The notes: generated by a model from the sequence alone, not told the origin. A stretch of 64,000 nucleotides of DNA from Firmicutes bacterium UBA5774 (GCA_002418625.1 DIEM01000064.1:1-64000); one strand, 5' to 3'; shown: positions 35,401 to 45,882, counted from the first letter of the stretch. Made by a program: numbers and translations.

Positions 35401-36654
35401 ATGTTATTTGAAAAACTGAATCTTATCGCGCCTATAAGAGAGGCGCTGAAAAAAGAAGGGTATACCATCCCGACGGATATACAGAGGCAGGCCATCCCGC
35501 CACTGCTTGAAGGGCGGGATATCGTGGGTTGCGCTCAGACCGGCACCGGCAAGACCGCAGCCTTCGCCATCCCCATACTGCAAAGGCTGTATGAAGAGCA
35601 GGGGGCTGCAGGACATGTCAAAACTGCCGGCCAGAAGGATACGAAACCGATCCGGGCGCTTATATTGTCCCCGACCAGGGAGCTGGCTCTCCAGATCAGT
35701 GAAAGCTTTTCGGCCTACGGCCGCTATGCCGGTCTGAAAAACACGGTCATATTCGGAGGCGTGGGCCAGAAATCCCAGACGGACACCTTGAAAAAGGGAG
35801 TCGATATCCTGGTCGCGACTCCGGGAAGGCTGCTGGACCTGATGAACCAGAAATTCATAGACTTGAGCCACATTGAAATCCTGGTGCTGGATGAAGCTGA
35901 CCGCATGCTGGACATGGGAATGGTCAATGACGTGAAGAAAGTCATCGCTCATTTGCCCGGGAATCGGCAGACCATGCTCTTTTCCGCCACCATGCCGCCG
36001 GAGATCTCAAAGCTGGCGGATTCGATTCTCAAAGAACCGGTGAAGGTGGCGGTGACGCCTATTTCTTCGACTATTGATATCATTGAGCAGTCGGTATATT
36101 TTGTCGGCAAGAAGGACAAGAAATCCCTGCTGATTCATCTGCTGAAAGACAAGTCTGTAGCGTCGGCCCTGGTGTTTTCAAGAACGAAGCACGGTGCGGA
36201 CAAGATCATCAAGGACCTTGCAAAGGCAGGAGTGGAGGCCCAGGCCATCCACGGCAACAAATCCCAGGGGGCCAGACAGCTGGCGCTGAACAATTTCAAG
36301 GCGAAAAAGACCAGAGTGCTTGTTGCGACAGATATTGCGGCAAGAGGCATCGATGTGGAGGAATTGTCCCATGTGATCAATTACGACCTGCCTAATATTC
36401 CTGAAACCTATGTGCACCGCATTGGCCGTACGGGAAGAGCCGGTGCCGGAGGCGCCGCCATATCCTTCTGCGATGCTGACGAAAAACCATATCTCAAGGA
36501 CATTCAGAAACTCATCTCCAAATCCATACCCGTTGTCGAAGACCACCCATTTCCGCTGGGTTTGACGGAACCTTCGGAAAATGCTGCACCGCAGAAAGTT
36601 TCGGCTCCGAAACAGAGGACATACGGTTACTTCAGGGGGAACAGGCGAAAGTGA
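35401..36654 (+). CDS. DEAD-box RNA helicase, RhlE-like
   Basis: 417-residue ATP-dependent RNA helicase. Motifs in order: Q motif (TDIQRQAIPPLL), AQTGTGKTAA, PTRELALQI, TPGRLLDL, VLDEADRMLDMG, SAT, ATDIAARGIDV and HRIGRTGRAG. ATG at 35401 follows GAGGAG. A short basic tail (APKQRTYGYFRGNRRK) suits RNA binding. Probably ribosome assembly or cold adaptation. Confidence 0.95.
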   Translation: MLFEKLNLIAPIREALKKEGYTIPTDIQRQAIPPLLEGRDIVGCAQTGTGKTAAFAIPILQRLYEEQGAAGHVKTAGQKDTKPIRALILSPTRELALQISESFSAYGRYAGLKNTVIFGGVGQKSQTDTLKKGVDILVATPGRLLDLMNQKFIDLSHIEILVLDEADRMLDMGMVNDVKKVIAHLPGNRQTMLFSATMPPEISKLADSILKEPVKVAVTPISSTIDIIEQSVYFVGKKDKKSLLIHLLKDKSVASALVFSRTKHGADKIIKDLAKAGVEAQAIHGNKSQGARQLALNNFKAKKTRVLVATDIAARGIDVEELSHVINYDLPNIPETYVHRIGRTGRAGAGGAAISFCDADEKPYLKDIQKLISKSIPVVEDHPFPLGLTEPSENAAPQKVSAPKQRTYGYFRGNRRK

Positions 36655-36852
36655 TTCGGCAAGAGTTATCCGGCTTGGATATCGAGTAATGCGGCGTGAC
36701 CCTGTCCTCTGATATTTCAAATGCTTATTTTCGGGTATAATAACAAAATCAAGCATGATCATCCTGACCGGCAATGACGGTCAGGCAAAAAATAAAATCA
36801 GGCGGAGGCGCGCTTGAATAGGCTGTATCGCTCGTGAACCGGAGGAATGAAG

Positions 36853-38028
36853 ATGAAGTTCAAGTCAAAATTCACACGCAAACGAATAATCATCGGGATG
36901 ATTGTCATTGTCGCCATCGTGGCGGCGGCAGCCGCCTTGAATATGCAGATGGGCGCCCCGGGCAGCCTGGACGGCTCGAGGGATTATACTGTGCTTGCTG
37001 CATCGACGCTCACGGACAGCATCAGCGTGACTGGCACGATCGAGAGCATGGATTCCGAAAACGTCTATACCACTGTCAATTATCCAGTGGAGAGCATTTC
37101 GGCCGAACTCGGCGATAACGTCAGCGCGGGAGACATATTGGCCGTATTGGATACGGACGCCCTGGTCAAGGATATCCAGCAGGCGCGCTATAATACTTCA
37201 GAGGCGGAGGCTGCCGCTGCCATCCAGCTGGATAATGCGCGACGCGCCTATGAAATCGGCAAGTTCTCTTTCGAATTGGGCGAGATTTCCAAAACCGATC
37301 TTGAGCGAATTGAAAACGACCTGAAAATAGCGCAGGCAAATTCCGCCAATAAAAGTGCCCGAACAAATCTGGCTAAGCTTGAAAGCCAGCTTCGGGATTC
37401 AGTCATCAAGGCGCCGATCAGCGGGACGGTGACCATGGTCAATGCCACAGTCGGCACTCCGGCTTCCGGTATTCTTTTTGTTATCGAAAACATTGAGGAT
37501 CTGAAAGTGAAGACTGGGATCAAAGAGTTTGACGTATCCGCTGTCAAGGTTGGGCAGGCCGTTACCATCAAAACCGACGGCACCGGTGAGAGGCTTTTGA
37601 ACGGCAAGGTCCTCAGCATTGCGCCGGCTGCCGTCAAAAGCGCAGCAGGCGAGACGGTTTCATCCAGCGATGTGGAATTTGAAACCTATGTTTCCTTGAC
37701 GGATAAGGATGCGGCACTGAAGATCGGCATGAACGCCAGAATGAGCATTATTCTCGCGGAAAAAGAGAACGTCTTTGCAGTGCCTTATGATGCGGTTGCT
37801 GAAAAGGACGACGGTTCGAAAGTCGTCTTCGCGGCGGAAAAGCAGGGTTCCAAATATATTGCCGGGGAGATTCCGGTGGAAACCGGTCTTGAGACTGATT
37901 TTTTTGTTGAAATCGCGGGGACCGGACTTCGCGACGGTCTTTATATCGTAAGCGGCGCGGACAGCCTGGAGGCAGGGGATCCGGTCGTTCTGAGGGATGC
38001 CCCGTCCGGGCTGCAGGAGCAGAAATGA
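36853..38028 (+). CDS. Efflux periplasmic-adaptor (MFP/HlyD, MacA-like)
   Basis: 391-residue membrane-fusion-type protein with an N-terminal membrane anchor (residues about 12-32), a barrel-sandwich lipoyl-like domain (VSAGDILAVLDTD ... VIKAPISGTVTMV) and a helical hairpin between. ATG at 36853 fits GGAGG (36841-36845) better than 36847. Operon with the ABC ATPase and permease, overlapping the former by 4 bases. A MacAB-like exporter of peptides or antibiotics. Confidence 0.9.
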   Translation: MKFKSKFTRKRIIIGMIVIVAIVAAAAALNMQMGAPGSLDGSRDYTVLAASTLTDSISVTGTIESMDSENVYTTVNYPVESISAELGDNVSAGDILAVLDTDALVKDIQQARYNTSEAEAAAAIQLDNARRAYEIGKFSFELGEISKTDLERIENDLKIAQANSANKSARTNLAKLESQLRDSVIKAPISGTVTMVNATVGTPASGILFVIENIEDLKVKTGIKEFDVSAVKVGQAVTIKTDGTGERLLNGKVLSIAPAAVKSAAGETVSSSDVEFETYVSLTDKDAALKIGMNARMSIILAEKENVFAVPYDAVAEKDDGSKVVFAAEKQGSKYIAGEIPVETGLETDFFVEIAGTGLRDGLYIVSGADSLEAGDPVVLRDAPSGLQEQK

Positions 38029-38768
38029 ACAGGGAATGCATTATCGAAATGAAAGGCATCGTGAAGGACTTCTTTATCGGAACGGATCACGAGCTGCATA
38101 TCATTAAAAATATAGATCTTAAAATAATCAAGGGCGAGTTTGTCTCCGTGATCGGCATCTCGGGCTCCGGAAAGACGACCCTGATGAACATCATCGGCGC
38201 GCTGGACAGGCCGACCGCCGGCACGTACGTGCTGGACGGGATTCCGATATCCGACATGTCGGACAACGAGCTCTCGGATATCCGGAATCGAAAGATCGGA
38301 TTCGTTTTTCAGACATTCAATCTGATACCCAGAAATACCGCCTTGAAAAACATTGAACTTCCGATGCTTTATGCCGGAATGGATAAAAAGAAGAGAACCG
38401 AAAGAGCGCGGGAGCTGCTGGATCTCGTCGGGATCGGAGACCGCATGGATCATATGCCCAGCGAGCTTTCCGGCGGAGAAAAACAGCGCGTTGCCATAGC
38501 CAGGGCACTGGCCAATGATCCGGCTATTATTCTGGCGGATGAGCCCACTGGCTCCCTGGATTCCCAGACGGGCCATCTTGTAATGGACCTGTTCCACAAG
38601 ATCCATAAGGCCGAGGGCAAGACCATTATACTTATCACTCATAATAAAGACCTGGCTGCGGAAACCCAGCGCATCATCTCACTTAAAGACGGCGTCATCA
38701 CCGGCATGAAATGCAATACTGCAGGCTATGAACGCAAAATGGCGGAGGGGGAAGGACTGTGTTTCTAA
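38025..38768 (+). CDS. ABC transporter ATPase, MacB/LolD type
   Basis: 247 residues. Walker [10 protein letters not shown], signature [15 protein letters not shown], Walker [13 protein letters not shown], and a switch His in LITHNKD. Starts within the stop of the adaptor gene (ATGA) and overlaps the permease start, so the three are translationally coupled. Confidence 0.95.
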   Translation: MNRECIIEMKGIVKDFFIGTDHELHIIKNIDLKIIKGEFVSVIGISGSGKTTLMNIIGALDRPTAGTYVLDGIPISDMSDNELSDIRNRKIGFVFQTFNLIPRNTALKNIELPMLYAGMDKKKRTERARELLDLVGIGDRMDHMPSELSGGEKQRVAIARALANDPAIILADEPTGSLDSQTGHLVMDLFHKIHKAEGKTIILITHNKDLAAETQRIISLKDGVITGMKCNTAGYERKMAEGEGLCF

Positions 38769-40039
38769 AGGAAAATATCGCGCTGGCCATGGCCGGTCTG
38801 AGAGCCAATAAAATGCGCTCCCTGCTGACCATGCTCGGGATCATCATCGGCATATCCTCCGTCATAGCCATCGTTACCGTTGGGAATTCGCTTACAGCAT
38901 CGTTCAAGACGACGATGGAGGGCTTTGGCGCAAGCAACATCATTGTTTTTGTGCGGGAAAAAGGCGACAGCATGGGTTCCGAAGGCGGCCCGCCTTCTTT
39001 CACCGGCAGCAGCGCGGTGATGCCTGAGGAGAGCGACCTTCTATCCTATGAACAGATCCGGGATTTTGAAGATTATTTCAAGGACCGCATCAATACTATC
39101 GGCCTTTCTCAAAGCACGGGCTCCGCCAAAGTCCAGGACGGCCATCTTTATGCCAATGTCAGCATCAATGGCACAAACGAAGGCTATCAGTATACCAGCA
39201 ATGTCAAAATGCTCCAGGGGCGTTACATTTCAGACAGCGATATGAAAGGGAGCCGCAGGGTTGCCGTCGTATCGGACCAGCTGGCTGCCAACATGTTTCC
39301 GGGCCAGCCTGAAGTCATTGGCAGGGAAATCAAGGTTTATGGAGCAGAAACCATCGACACGTATTCAATCATCGGCGTTTATAAATATGAGGCTTCTGCC
39401 TTCGGCCCTCCGACCGCTTCCGACAGGGACACCCGGACGGAGCTGTTCATTCCGGTCAGCGTCGCGAAAGCCACATCGTCAAATAAAAATTACCAGAGTT
39501 TTACAGTAACGGCCAAAATCGATGTGGATACGGCAAAATTCACGGAGGATATCGAAGCATACCTGAATAAATTATATGTGAACAATATCAAATGGGAAGC
39601 CGGCGCCATGAACATGGAAAGCACCATTTCCACCATGACGGATTTTCTGAACAATCTATCCATTGCCGTTGCTGTCATTGCAGCCATCTCCCTGCTGGTC
39701 GGCGGCATCGGCGTCATGAATATCATGCTGGTATCCGTGACCGAACGTACCCGGGAGATCGGCACAAGGAAAGCGCTGGGTGCCAGAAACGCCTATATCA
39801 GGATTCAGTTCATCGTTGAATCAGTCATCATCTGTGCGATAGGAGGCGTCATCGGCATCGTTTTGGGACTGATCATGGGCGCCATCGGCTCTTCGCTGCT
39901 TGACACCGAGCCGGTCTTTTCGCTGTCCATCATTTTAACAAGCGTCAGCTTCTCCATGGCAATCGGTGTCTTTTTCGGCTATTATCCGGCAGGCAAGGCT
40001 GCAAAGCTTGATCCCATCGAAGCGCTCCGGTATGAGTGA
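38759..40039 (+). CDS. ABC transporter permease, MacB-like
   Basis: 426 residues: an N-terminal membrane helix with [21 protein letters not shown], a large extracytoplasmic MacB periplasmic-core domain, and three C-terminal membrane helices with [31 protein letters not shown] start overlapping the ATPase gene. Forms the export channel with the two preceding products. Confidence 0.94.
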   Translation: MFLKENIALAMAGLRANKMRSLLTMLGIIIGISSVIAIVTVGNSLTASFKTTMEGFGASNIIVFVREKGDSMGSEGGPPSFTGSSAVMPEESDLLSYEQIRDFEDYFKDRINTIGLSQSTGSAKVQDGHLYANVSINGTNEGYQYTSNVKMLQGRYISDSDMKGSRRVAVVSDQLAANMFPGQPEVIGREIKVYGAETIDTYSIIGVYKYEASAFGPPTASDRDTRTELFIPVSVAKATSSNKNYQSFTVTAKIDVDTAKFTEDIEAYLNKLYVNNIKWEAGAMNMESTISTMTDFLNNLSIAVAVIAAISLLVGGIGVMNIMLVSVTERTREIGTRKALGARNAYIRIQFIVESVIICAIGGVIGIVLGLIMGAIGSSLLDTEPVFSLSIILTSVSFSMAIGVFFGYYPAGKAAKLDPIEALRYE

Positions 40040-40096
40040 AAACACTTTGAAATATACGTATTCCCGCAGGCGTGAGCTATTTTCAGAAAGGTAAAA

Positions 40097-41584
40097 ATGT
40101 CAAAAAGGAATTTGATCATTATCGCAATTATTATAGTCGCCTTAGCTGCGGCTCTATTTGCATTGCTTCCGGGAGCCATGTCAAAATATAATTTCACAAA
40201 GGGGATCGAGGCCATCAACAGCGGTGATTATGAGGAAGCGATCATTTATCTTCAAAAAAGCGATAGCAGCGATGCCGAAGAAATCATCGCATCGGCCAGA
40301 CACCATCAAAAGGCGCTCGCAGCGTATGAAGCCGGCGATTATGTCGATTCATATACAGAAGCCGGTTCGGTGGCGGAATCGTACCCTCAATATGCCGCTG
40401 TACAGAAGCTATATAATAATGCGCTGAATTATGTAAAAGGCATGGAGGCATTCAATCGCGGCGAGTATAAGGAAGCTGTCAATTATCTTCAAAAAAGCGA
40501 TAGCAGCGACGCCGTGGAAATGGTTGAATCGATCAAACGCCATCAGGAGGCGATGGCATCGTATGAAGACGGCAATTATCGTGAAGCATATATTGAAGCG
40601 GGACTGGTGCCGGAATCATATCCGCTATATAATGAAGTTCAAGAGCTATACAATGATGCACTGAAGCAGATGGTCGCTGAGAATCTTATGGATGCAAAAA
40701 AATATTTTGCCGACGAAAAATATATGGAGGCCTATAAGCGCCTGGGTGCGGTTCTGAAATACGACCCCCAAAATAGCGAGGCCCTGCTATTGAAGGATAT
40801 ATATTTTACAAAATCCGAGGAAATGAAGGCTAAAATCGAACTGATGGGTCGATTTTTAACGGATAGCAATAGTATCAGCCAGCGTAAAATGGTCAATATC
40901 GACGAATGGAATGAAGCCGGATATACGGGCAAGGGGCTGACGATCCTTCATGATGATACCGGCGATACATCCCACAGCAAAGCCTGCGCCTCCATCATAC
41001 AGACAATACTTCCCGATGCGACGGTCATCAGAGGGAACATCAGCGGGAAATCCAACGGCGCAGGCGTCTATGAAGCCAACATCAGCCGGTATGATACAGA
41101 TGAAATGCTTCCCTTTGATGAAGCAATAATAAAATGGAATATTTCAATGATCAATAATTCCACAGACGGCGGAGATGACGACAACGATTCGGGTTGGGCT
41201 GTTTTCATGAGTGAGAGGATCAAACGGTATAATCTTGTTTGCACGGGCGCGGCAGGGAACAGGGGCGGCATGACGAATCCATTTCAAGGGGCGTTCATCA
41301 TTGTCGGCAGTGTCGCCTGGAACGGCGGGGATCCTCAGAAGTACGGGGCAAGCGGAGATGCGATCGATTTTTCGATGTTCACCGGATATCAGCCCGGAAC
41401 CAGCTTTGCAAGTCCTTTTCTCTGCGGAATGGCCGGCCTTTTAAAAAGTAAGGATCCGACCATTACTCAAGACTGGGTGTACCAATATTTCAAGGAAAAT
41501 TCCATGCACCTTGGAACTGACGGAAAAAATCCCGATTATGGCTGGGGGCTTCCGATTATGGGCAGCCCGACAGGATTGCGCTGA
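40097..41584 (+). CDS. Membrane-anchored TPR-repeat subtilisin-like protease
   Basis: 495 residues. An N-terminal hydrophobic anchor (about 5-27) is followed by TPR-like helical repeats and then a subtilase (S8) domain from about 265. The catalytic triad appears to be Asp in ILHDDTGDTSH, His in the same segment (SHSKACASII) and Ser in GTSFASPFLCGMAGLL. Two helical units sharing LQKSDSSDA are 79 residues apart; their DNA is identical over 27 bases, so the duplication is recent or constrained. The short Asp-His spacing is unusual for S8. Substrate unknown; neighbours give no clue. Confidence 0.8.
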   Translation: MSKRNLIIIAIIIVALAAALFALLPGAMSKYNFTKGIEAINSGDYEEAIIYLQKSDSSDAEEIIASARHHQKALAAYEAGDYVDSYTEAGSVAESYPQYAAVQKLYNNALNYVKGMEAFNRGEYKEAVNYLQKSDSSDAVEMVESIKRHQEAMASYEDGNYREAYIEAGLVPESYPLYNEVQELYNDALKQMVAENLMDAKKYFADEKYMEAYKRLGAVLKYDPQNSEALLLKDIYFTKSEEMKAKIELMGRFLTDSNSISQRKMVNIDEWNEAGYTGKGLTILHDDTGDTSHSKACASIIQTILPDATVIRGNISGKSNGAGVYEANISRYDTDEMLPFDEAIIKWNISMINNSTDGGDDDNDSGWAVFMSERIKRYNLVCTGAAGNRGGMTNPFQGAFIIVGSVAWNGGDPQKYGASGDAIDFSMFTGYQPGTSFASPFLCGMAGLLKSKDPTITQDWVYQYFKENSMHLGTDGKNPDYGWGLPIMGSPTGLR

Positions 41585-41672
41585 AGGACTTCAAGGTTGG
41601 GACAGATTCAGGCATCGGCATCAAGGCAAAAGAATCCCCGATCGTTCTTGATTATCAAATGAGGATAAGATC

Positions 41673-42686
41673 ATGCCGCTCGAAATAATACGAAACGATA
41701 TAACCAAAGTCCATACCGACGCCATCGTCAATGCCGCCAATCCGGAATTGTCAGGCGGCGGCGGTGTCGATGAAGCGATCCATAGGGCTGCCGGCCCGGA
41801 GCTGCTTGCCGAATGTCAAAAGCTTGGCGGCTGCGGGATCGGGGAAGCCAGGATCACAAAAGGATACAAGCTGCCGGCGAAATATGTGATCCATACGGTC
41901 GGCCCGGTCTGGCGCGGCGGCAGCGGCAACGAGGAACAGCTGCTTGCCGGCTGCTATAAAAGCGCCCTCGAACTCGCAAAGGACTATAAGCTCGAGAGCG
42001 TCGCCTTTCCGCTGATATCGTCGGGCACTTTCGTATATCCGAAGGATAAGGCTCTGAAAACTGCAATTTCAGTCATAGGGGATTTTCTTCTCGGCAATGA
42101 TATGACGGTTTATTTGGTCGTGTATGACAAGACCGCATTCGCCCTTTCTGAAAAGCTTTTCTTTTCCATATCCCAGTATATTGACGACAGATATACAGAT
42201 GAGCATCGGTATTGCCGGTATAATCGTATCGAGAACAGTCTCAATGTGGAGCAATATCCAAGGAACGAACAGATCCGGTATACCGTGGAAGAATCCATCG
42301 CCTTTGAAAAGCCCAGTCGCAGCCTGGACGAGGTCATCCAGCACCTTGATGAATCATTTTCCCAGATGCTGCTGCGTCTGATCGACGAAAAAGGCATGAC
42401 GGATGCGGAGACATATAAAAGAGCCAACATTGATAGGAAATTGTTTTCCAAAATACGTAACGACATCAATTACAGGCCGGGTAAATCGACGGCGATCGCG
42501 TTTGCCATCGCGCTCAGGCTGAATCTCGATGAGACCAGGGACCTGTTGCTCAAGGCAGGCTTTGCGCTTTCCGGCAGCAGCAAGTTTGACATCATCATCC
42601 AGTACTTCCTGGAAGAAGGCAACTATAATATTTTTGAGATCAATGAGGCTTTATTTGCCTTCGATCAGAATCTGCTTGGGATGTGA
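41673..42686 (+). CDS. Macrodomain protein with C-terminal helical domain
   Basis: 337 residues. Residues 1-165 form a macro domain (DAIVNAANPELSGGGGVDEAIHRAAG; VIHTVGPVW; AFPLISSGTFVYPKDKAL), a fold that binds ADP-ribose and often removes ADP-ribose or O-acetyl groups. The C-terminal 120 residues (KLFSKIRNDINYRPGKSTAIAFAIALRLNLDETRDLLLKAG region) form a separate helical module resembling an XRE-like DNA- or protein-binding fold. It is followed by a von Willebrand A gene, so the two may work together. Name of the C-terminal family not certain. Confidence 0.85.
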   Translation: MPLEIIRNDITKVHTDAIVNAANPELSGGGGVDEAIHRAAGPELLAECQKLGGCGIGEARITKGYKLPAKYVIHTVGPVWRGGSGNEEQLLAGCYKSALELAKDYKLESVAFPLISSGTFVYPKDKALKTAISVIGDFLLGNDMTVYLVVYDKTAFALSEKLFFSISQYIDDRYTDEHRYCRYNRIENSLNVEQYPRNEQIRYTVEESIAFEKPSRSLDEVIQHLDESFSQMLLRLIDEKGMTDAETYKRANIDRKLFSKIRNDINYRPGKSTAIAFAIALRLNLDETRDLLLKAGFALSGSSKFDIIIQYFLEEGNYNIFEINEALFAFDQNLLGM

Positions 42687-42780
42687 TCCGCCGGTCGGAT
42701 ATTTGTCGCCTGCCATGCGACCGAAAGGAGCTTTCGGAGTGTTATCCTGATATCACAAAGGATGATAGGAGGGTATCACA

Positions 42781-43428
42781 ATGAAAAAGGGTTTAACGGA
42801 GCTGGTATTCATTCTGGACAGAAGCGGATCGATGTGCGGTCTCGAAAGCGACACCATCGGCGGCTACAACTCCCTGCTGGACAAACAGAGGCAGGAGACA
42901 GGAGAAGCGGTCATAACCACTGTGCTGTTTGATGACAAGTATGAATTGCTGCATGACCGGATCAATATTCGGGGGATCGCGCCGATAACCGAAAAAGAGT
43001 ATTATGTGCGGGGCAGTACTGCGTTGCTGGATGCAGTCGGCAAAACCATCCGAAAAATCAGCAGCGTCCAGAAGCATACAGCCGAAAGCGAACGCGCCGA
43101 GCACGTCCTGTTTGTCATTACCACTGATGGCATGGAAAATGCGAGCTGTGAATTCAGCTATGAGAAAGTACGCCATATGATCGAGCATGAGAAGAACAAG
43201 TATGGCTGGGAGTTCATCTTTCTTGGCGCAAACATCGACGCCGCTGAAACAGCTGAAATGTTTGGCATAAATAAAGACAGAGCAGCAAATTTCAATGCCG
43301 ATCGTGAAGGGACATTGCTGAATTACGAAGTAATCAGTGAGACGGTGAGCTGCCTGCGCGCCAGCCGCCCGATATCGGAAAACTGGAAAAAACGTATCGA
43401 CGAAGATTATAAAGCACGCAAAGCATGA
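42781..43428 (+). CDS. Von Willebrand factor A domain protein, TerY-like
   Basis: 215-residue VWA domain with a full metal-ion adhesion site: DRSGSM (residues about 13-18), the Thr in RGSTALLDAV and TTDGMENAS. AGGAGGG before the ATG. No signal peptide, so it is cytoplasmic. TerY-type VWA proteins occur in stress and phage-defence clusters; beside a macrodomain gene it could form a regulatory pair acting on ADP-ribosylated targets (inference). Confidence 0.88.
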   Translation: MKKGLTELVFILDRSGSMCGLESDTIGGYNSLLDKQRQETGEAVITTVLFDDKYELLHDRINIRGIAPITEKEYYVRGSTALLDAVGKTIRKISSVQKHTAESERAEHVLFVITTDGMENASCEFSYEKVRHMIEHEKNKYGWEFIFLGANIDAAETAEMFGINKDRAANFNADREGTLLNYEVISETVSCLRASRPISENWKKRIDEDYKARKA

Positions 43429-43460
43429 GATCCAACGCGCGTGGATCCATCGAATTCCCG

Positions 43461-43500
43461 GAGGGCGGAACAATTGACCAGAATCATTTGTCCCGCCCTC
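43461..43500 (+). terminator. Terminator-like hairpin after VWA gene
   Basis: GAGGGCGG pairs with CCGCCCTC across about 24 bases, extended by partial AACAA/TTTGT pairing. T-rich sequence follows within 15 bases. Confidence 0.6.
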
Positions 43501-43665
43501 ATTCAATTATTTATGAACGACGAAGATGATATTTCCTGTATTAACATTTTTGTTGATTGGGAGTATAGTGATTGTAATAAGGTATTGGTTTGTCAAAATC
43601 TGCGGAGCGGAAGCGGCAACAGCGGCTGCAAGCGAAGCGGGGCATATGGTTTAGGAGGGATTCTT

Positions 43666-44091
43666 ATGAAAAAGATCTTGATTCCTGTAGATGGATCCGA
43701 ATATTCGAGCAGGGCCATCGAGAAAGGAAAGGAAATCGCGGCGGCCTTCAACAGCGAGGTCGTTATATTCCATGTCATTCCGTTCCATATCACCACCGCG
43801 CGCAGGATCCATATCGACGCCCACGATACTGAGGACGAGTACCGCGCTGCATCGGAAGCATTGCTGAAGAAGGCCAAAGGGCAGTTCGGAAGTCAAGCCG
43901 GAAAAGTCAAGATTGCCAGCGTAGAAGGGGATGCCGCTAAGGCTATTGTCGATTATGCGGAGGAGAACGGCTGCGATCTGATCATCATGGGGTCTCATGG
44001 GCTGGGCGCTGTCATCAACCGGTTCCTGACCGGAAGCGTCACGACAAAAGTACTGCATAATACCAAGATCACCGTCATGGTCGTGCAATAG
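43666..44091 (+). CDS. Universal stress protein (UspA family)
   Basis: 141 residues with the ATP-binding signature MGSHGLGAVINRFLTGSVT (G-2x-G-9x-G-S) and N-terminal ILIPVDGSEYS. AGGAGGG at 43653-43659 sets the ATG at 43666; the longer frame from 43441 covers the terminator and is rejected. Confidence 0.93.
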   Translation: MKKILIPVDGSEYSSRAIEKGKEIAAAFNSEVVIFHVIPFHITTARRIHIDAHDTEDEYRAASEALLKKAKGQFGSQAGKVKIASVEGDAAKAIVDYAEENGCDLIIMGSHGLGAVINRFLTGSVTTKVLHNTKITVMVVQ

Positions 44092-44501
44092 ACTGTGTAA
44101 ATCATTCATAGGCAATCATATGTCGACAAGCGGCTGCGTCATGGCACTAATCATGGGGCGCCGTTTTTTGTTCTGTCCCCAATCTATAATCCAAATATCA
44201 AGGCAGCCTAGGCGGCACTCATTATTGCTTGCGATGCGGGCGTTCAAAGATGGCTGCAGCCCATGATGCTTTCCAATGTTACGCACTCTTTGAAAGGGCT
44301 GAGAGAAATGCTGACTGTGTTCACCAAACGGATAAGAGCGCTTTCTCATTTCGGATACTGTAAATCACCTTACCAATCCATATACATTTCCCTGGCAATA
44401 CACTAAAATAGATATTATCCGGCAGTGAAGCGGCCAAAATAGCGTATAACATATCCGGCCCTTTGCAAGCGGTCATTACGGTGAATAGAGGTGTTTCAAA
44501 A
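44092..44501. other. Intergenic region with insertion-sequence scar
   Basis: 410 bases without a gene. It contains the IS3 end fragment at 44170-44240. No promoter is convincing. Confidence 0.5.
44170..44240 (-). mobile_element. IS3 end fragment, relic
   Basis: About 70 bases nearly identical to 26356-26425: GTTCTG, CTATAATCCAAAT, TCAAG and GCGGCACT, then the last codons of OrfB. No transposase remains. Shows that the same element once occupied this site. Confidence 0.8.
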
Positions 44502-44993
44502 ATGACGAATAATAGACCGGCTCCATTAAGAATACCTGAACTACAGGTGGAAAAGCTTTTTTATCTAGAGGCGGCGTGCGAACCGATCATCCCGATCGGC
44601 GACATCGGTACGGCAGACCTGAATATTTACCCGATTTTAGGCGGGTATTTCGAAGGTGAAAAGCTGCGCGGCGAAATCATGAAATTTGGCGCGGACTGGA
44701 ATTTCATGGATAAGGACAGAGTCGACGTGATGGATACAAGATATCTTCTGAAGACGGATGACGGTGCTTATATATCAATCTGGACAAACGGCCGCTATCT
44801 GAACAGCATCGAGCAGGACCAGGCGCTGGACAGGGGAGAATTCGTCGATCCAGATAAATATTATTTCAGGCAGCACCTCTTCTTCCAGACCGGCGCTGAG
44901 AAATACAAATGGCTCAACGGCATCATCGCCTTTGCGGTCATGGGGATCAAGCAGACCGGAGAAATCTGCTATCAGGCTTACATGGTGAAATAG
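44502..44993 (+). CDS. DUF3237 family protein
   Basis: 163 residues with the DUF3237 pattern: VEKLFYLEA, YPILGGYFEGEKLRGEI, FGADWNFM, MDTRYLLKTDDGAYISIWTNG. ATG at 44502 after AGAGGTG. Family function unknown, but members are often found with catabolic enzymes. Confidence 0.83.
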   Translation: MTNNRPAPLRIPELQVEKLFYLEAACEPIIPIGDIGTADLNIYPILGGYFEGEKLRGEIMKFGADWNFMDKDRVDVMDTRYLLKTDDGAYISIWTNGRYLNSIEQDQALDRGEFVDPDKYYFRQHLFFQTGAEKYKWLNGIIAFAVMGIKQTGEICYQAYMVK

Positions 44994-45016
44994 CTGAGGA
45001 GAAAAGGATCATGAAA

Positions 45017-45598
45017 TCAGGCTTCCCTTTCCATCAACTTCCGCGCAAATGCCCTCGAACGCGCGTCTTTATCATCTGACATGAAGACGGATCGATAGCC
45101 CGGATCCCTTTCGGCCAGCATGCCGGCAAATTTCAACTGAGAGTGCCGGCAATACCGTTTGATGCCTTCTTCAAACAAATCAGCGCCGTTTTCCGGTCTG
45201 TATCCGCAGGTCGCGATGACCGCCAGCTTCTTGCCGGCCCAAAGGGAAGGCCCTTTCTCATCGCCATAATATTTGTTCATCCCATATACCAGACGGTCCA
45301 GTATCGCTTTCATTGGAGGCGTGCAGTACCATGAATAAATTGGTGTAGCAAGTAAAATGACATCGCAGGCGTATATTTTGTCAAATATCTCCTGTGCATC
45401 ATCGTCAAGCGGACACCCGAAAACCGTCCAGTCCTTCTGGCAGCTCCGGCAGGCGATGCAGGGCCTGATATGCTTGTCATAAAGCCAAAACAAATCGTAC
45501 GCATCTTTAGTTCGCCCGATCTCTTCTAAAAACGGCTGAAGCAATTGAGACGTATTTCCGTTTTTTCGCGGGCTTCCCATTAAAATGCAATATTTCAT
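45017..45598 (-). CDS. Flavodoxin-family iron-sulfur flavoprotein
   Basis: 193 residues. FMN-binding start (MGSPRKNGNTSQLL) and TPIYSWYCTPPMKAILDR. A Cys cluster CIACRSCQKDWTVFGC is like that of Methanosarcina-type iron-sulfur flavoproteins, so an Fe-S cluster may be present. GGAGGTG precedes the ATG. Probably transfers electrons in anaerobic or oxidative-stress metabolism. Confidence 0.85.
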   Translation of the reverse strand: MKYCILMGSPRKNGNTSQLLQPFLEEIGRTKDAYDLFWLYDKHIRPCIACRSCQKDWTVFGCPLDDDAQEIFDKIYACDVILLATPIYSWYCTPPMKAILDRLVYGMNKYYGDEKGPSLWAGKKLAVIATCGYRPENGADLFEEGIKRYCRHSQLKFAGMLAERDPGYRSVFMSDDKDARSRAFARKLMEREA

Positions 45599-45882
45599 AA
45601 AACACCTCCACTTCTTCGGGGGCTGATTTCTTCCATGATGATAGTATCAAATTATCGGCATTTATTCAATTATAGCTTTTTTCAAATCGAGTGCATGGTT
45701 TCCATTGATGGCATATGTTGATAGCCTGCTGTCTGCGCCAACGATTCGGGAAATATATTTCATAAGACGAAAAGTTTTGCCTTTATAGGATTATTTTTTT
45801 TTGTTCCAATCGCAATTTTCCAAAATAACTTGTGAAGAAAATCTTGTGCCGCCAAACGCAGGCAGAAATCAACACGTTGAAA

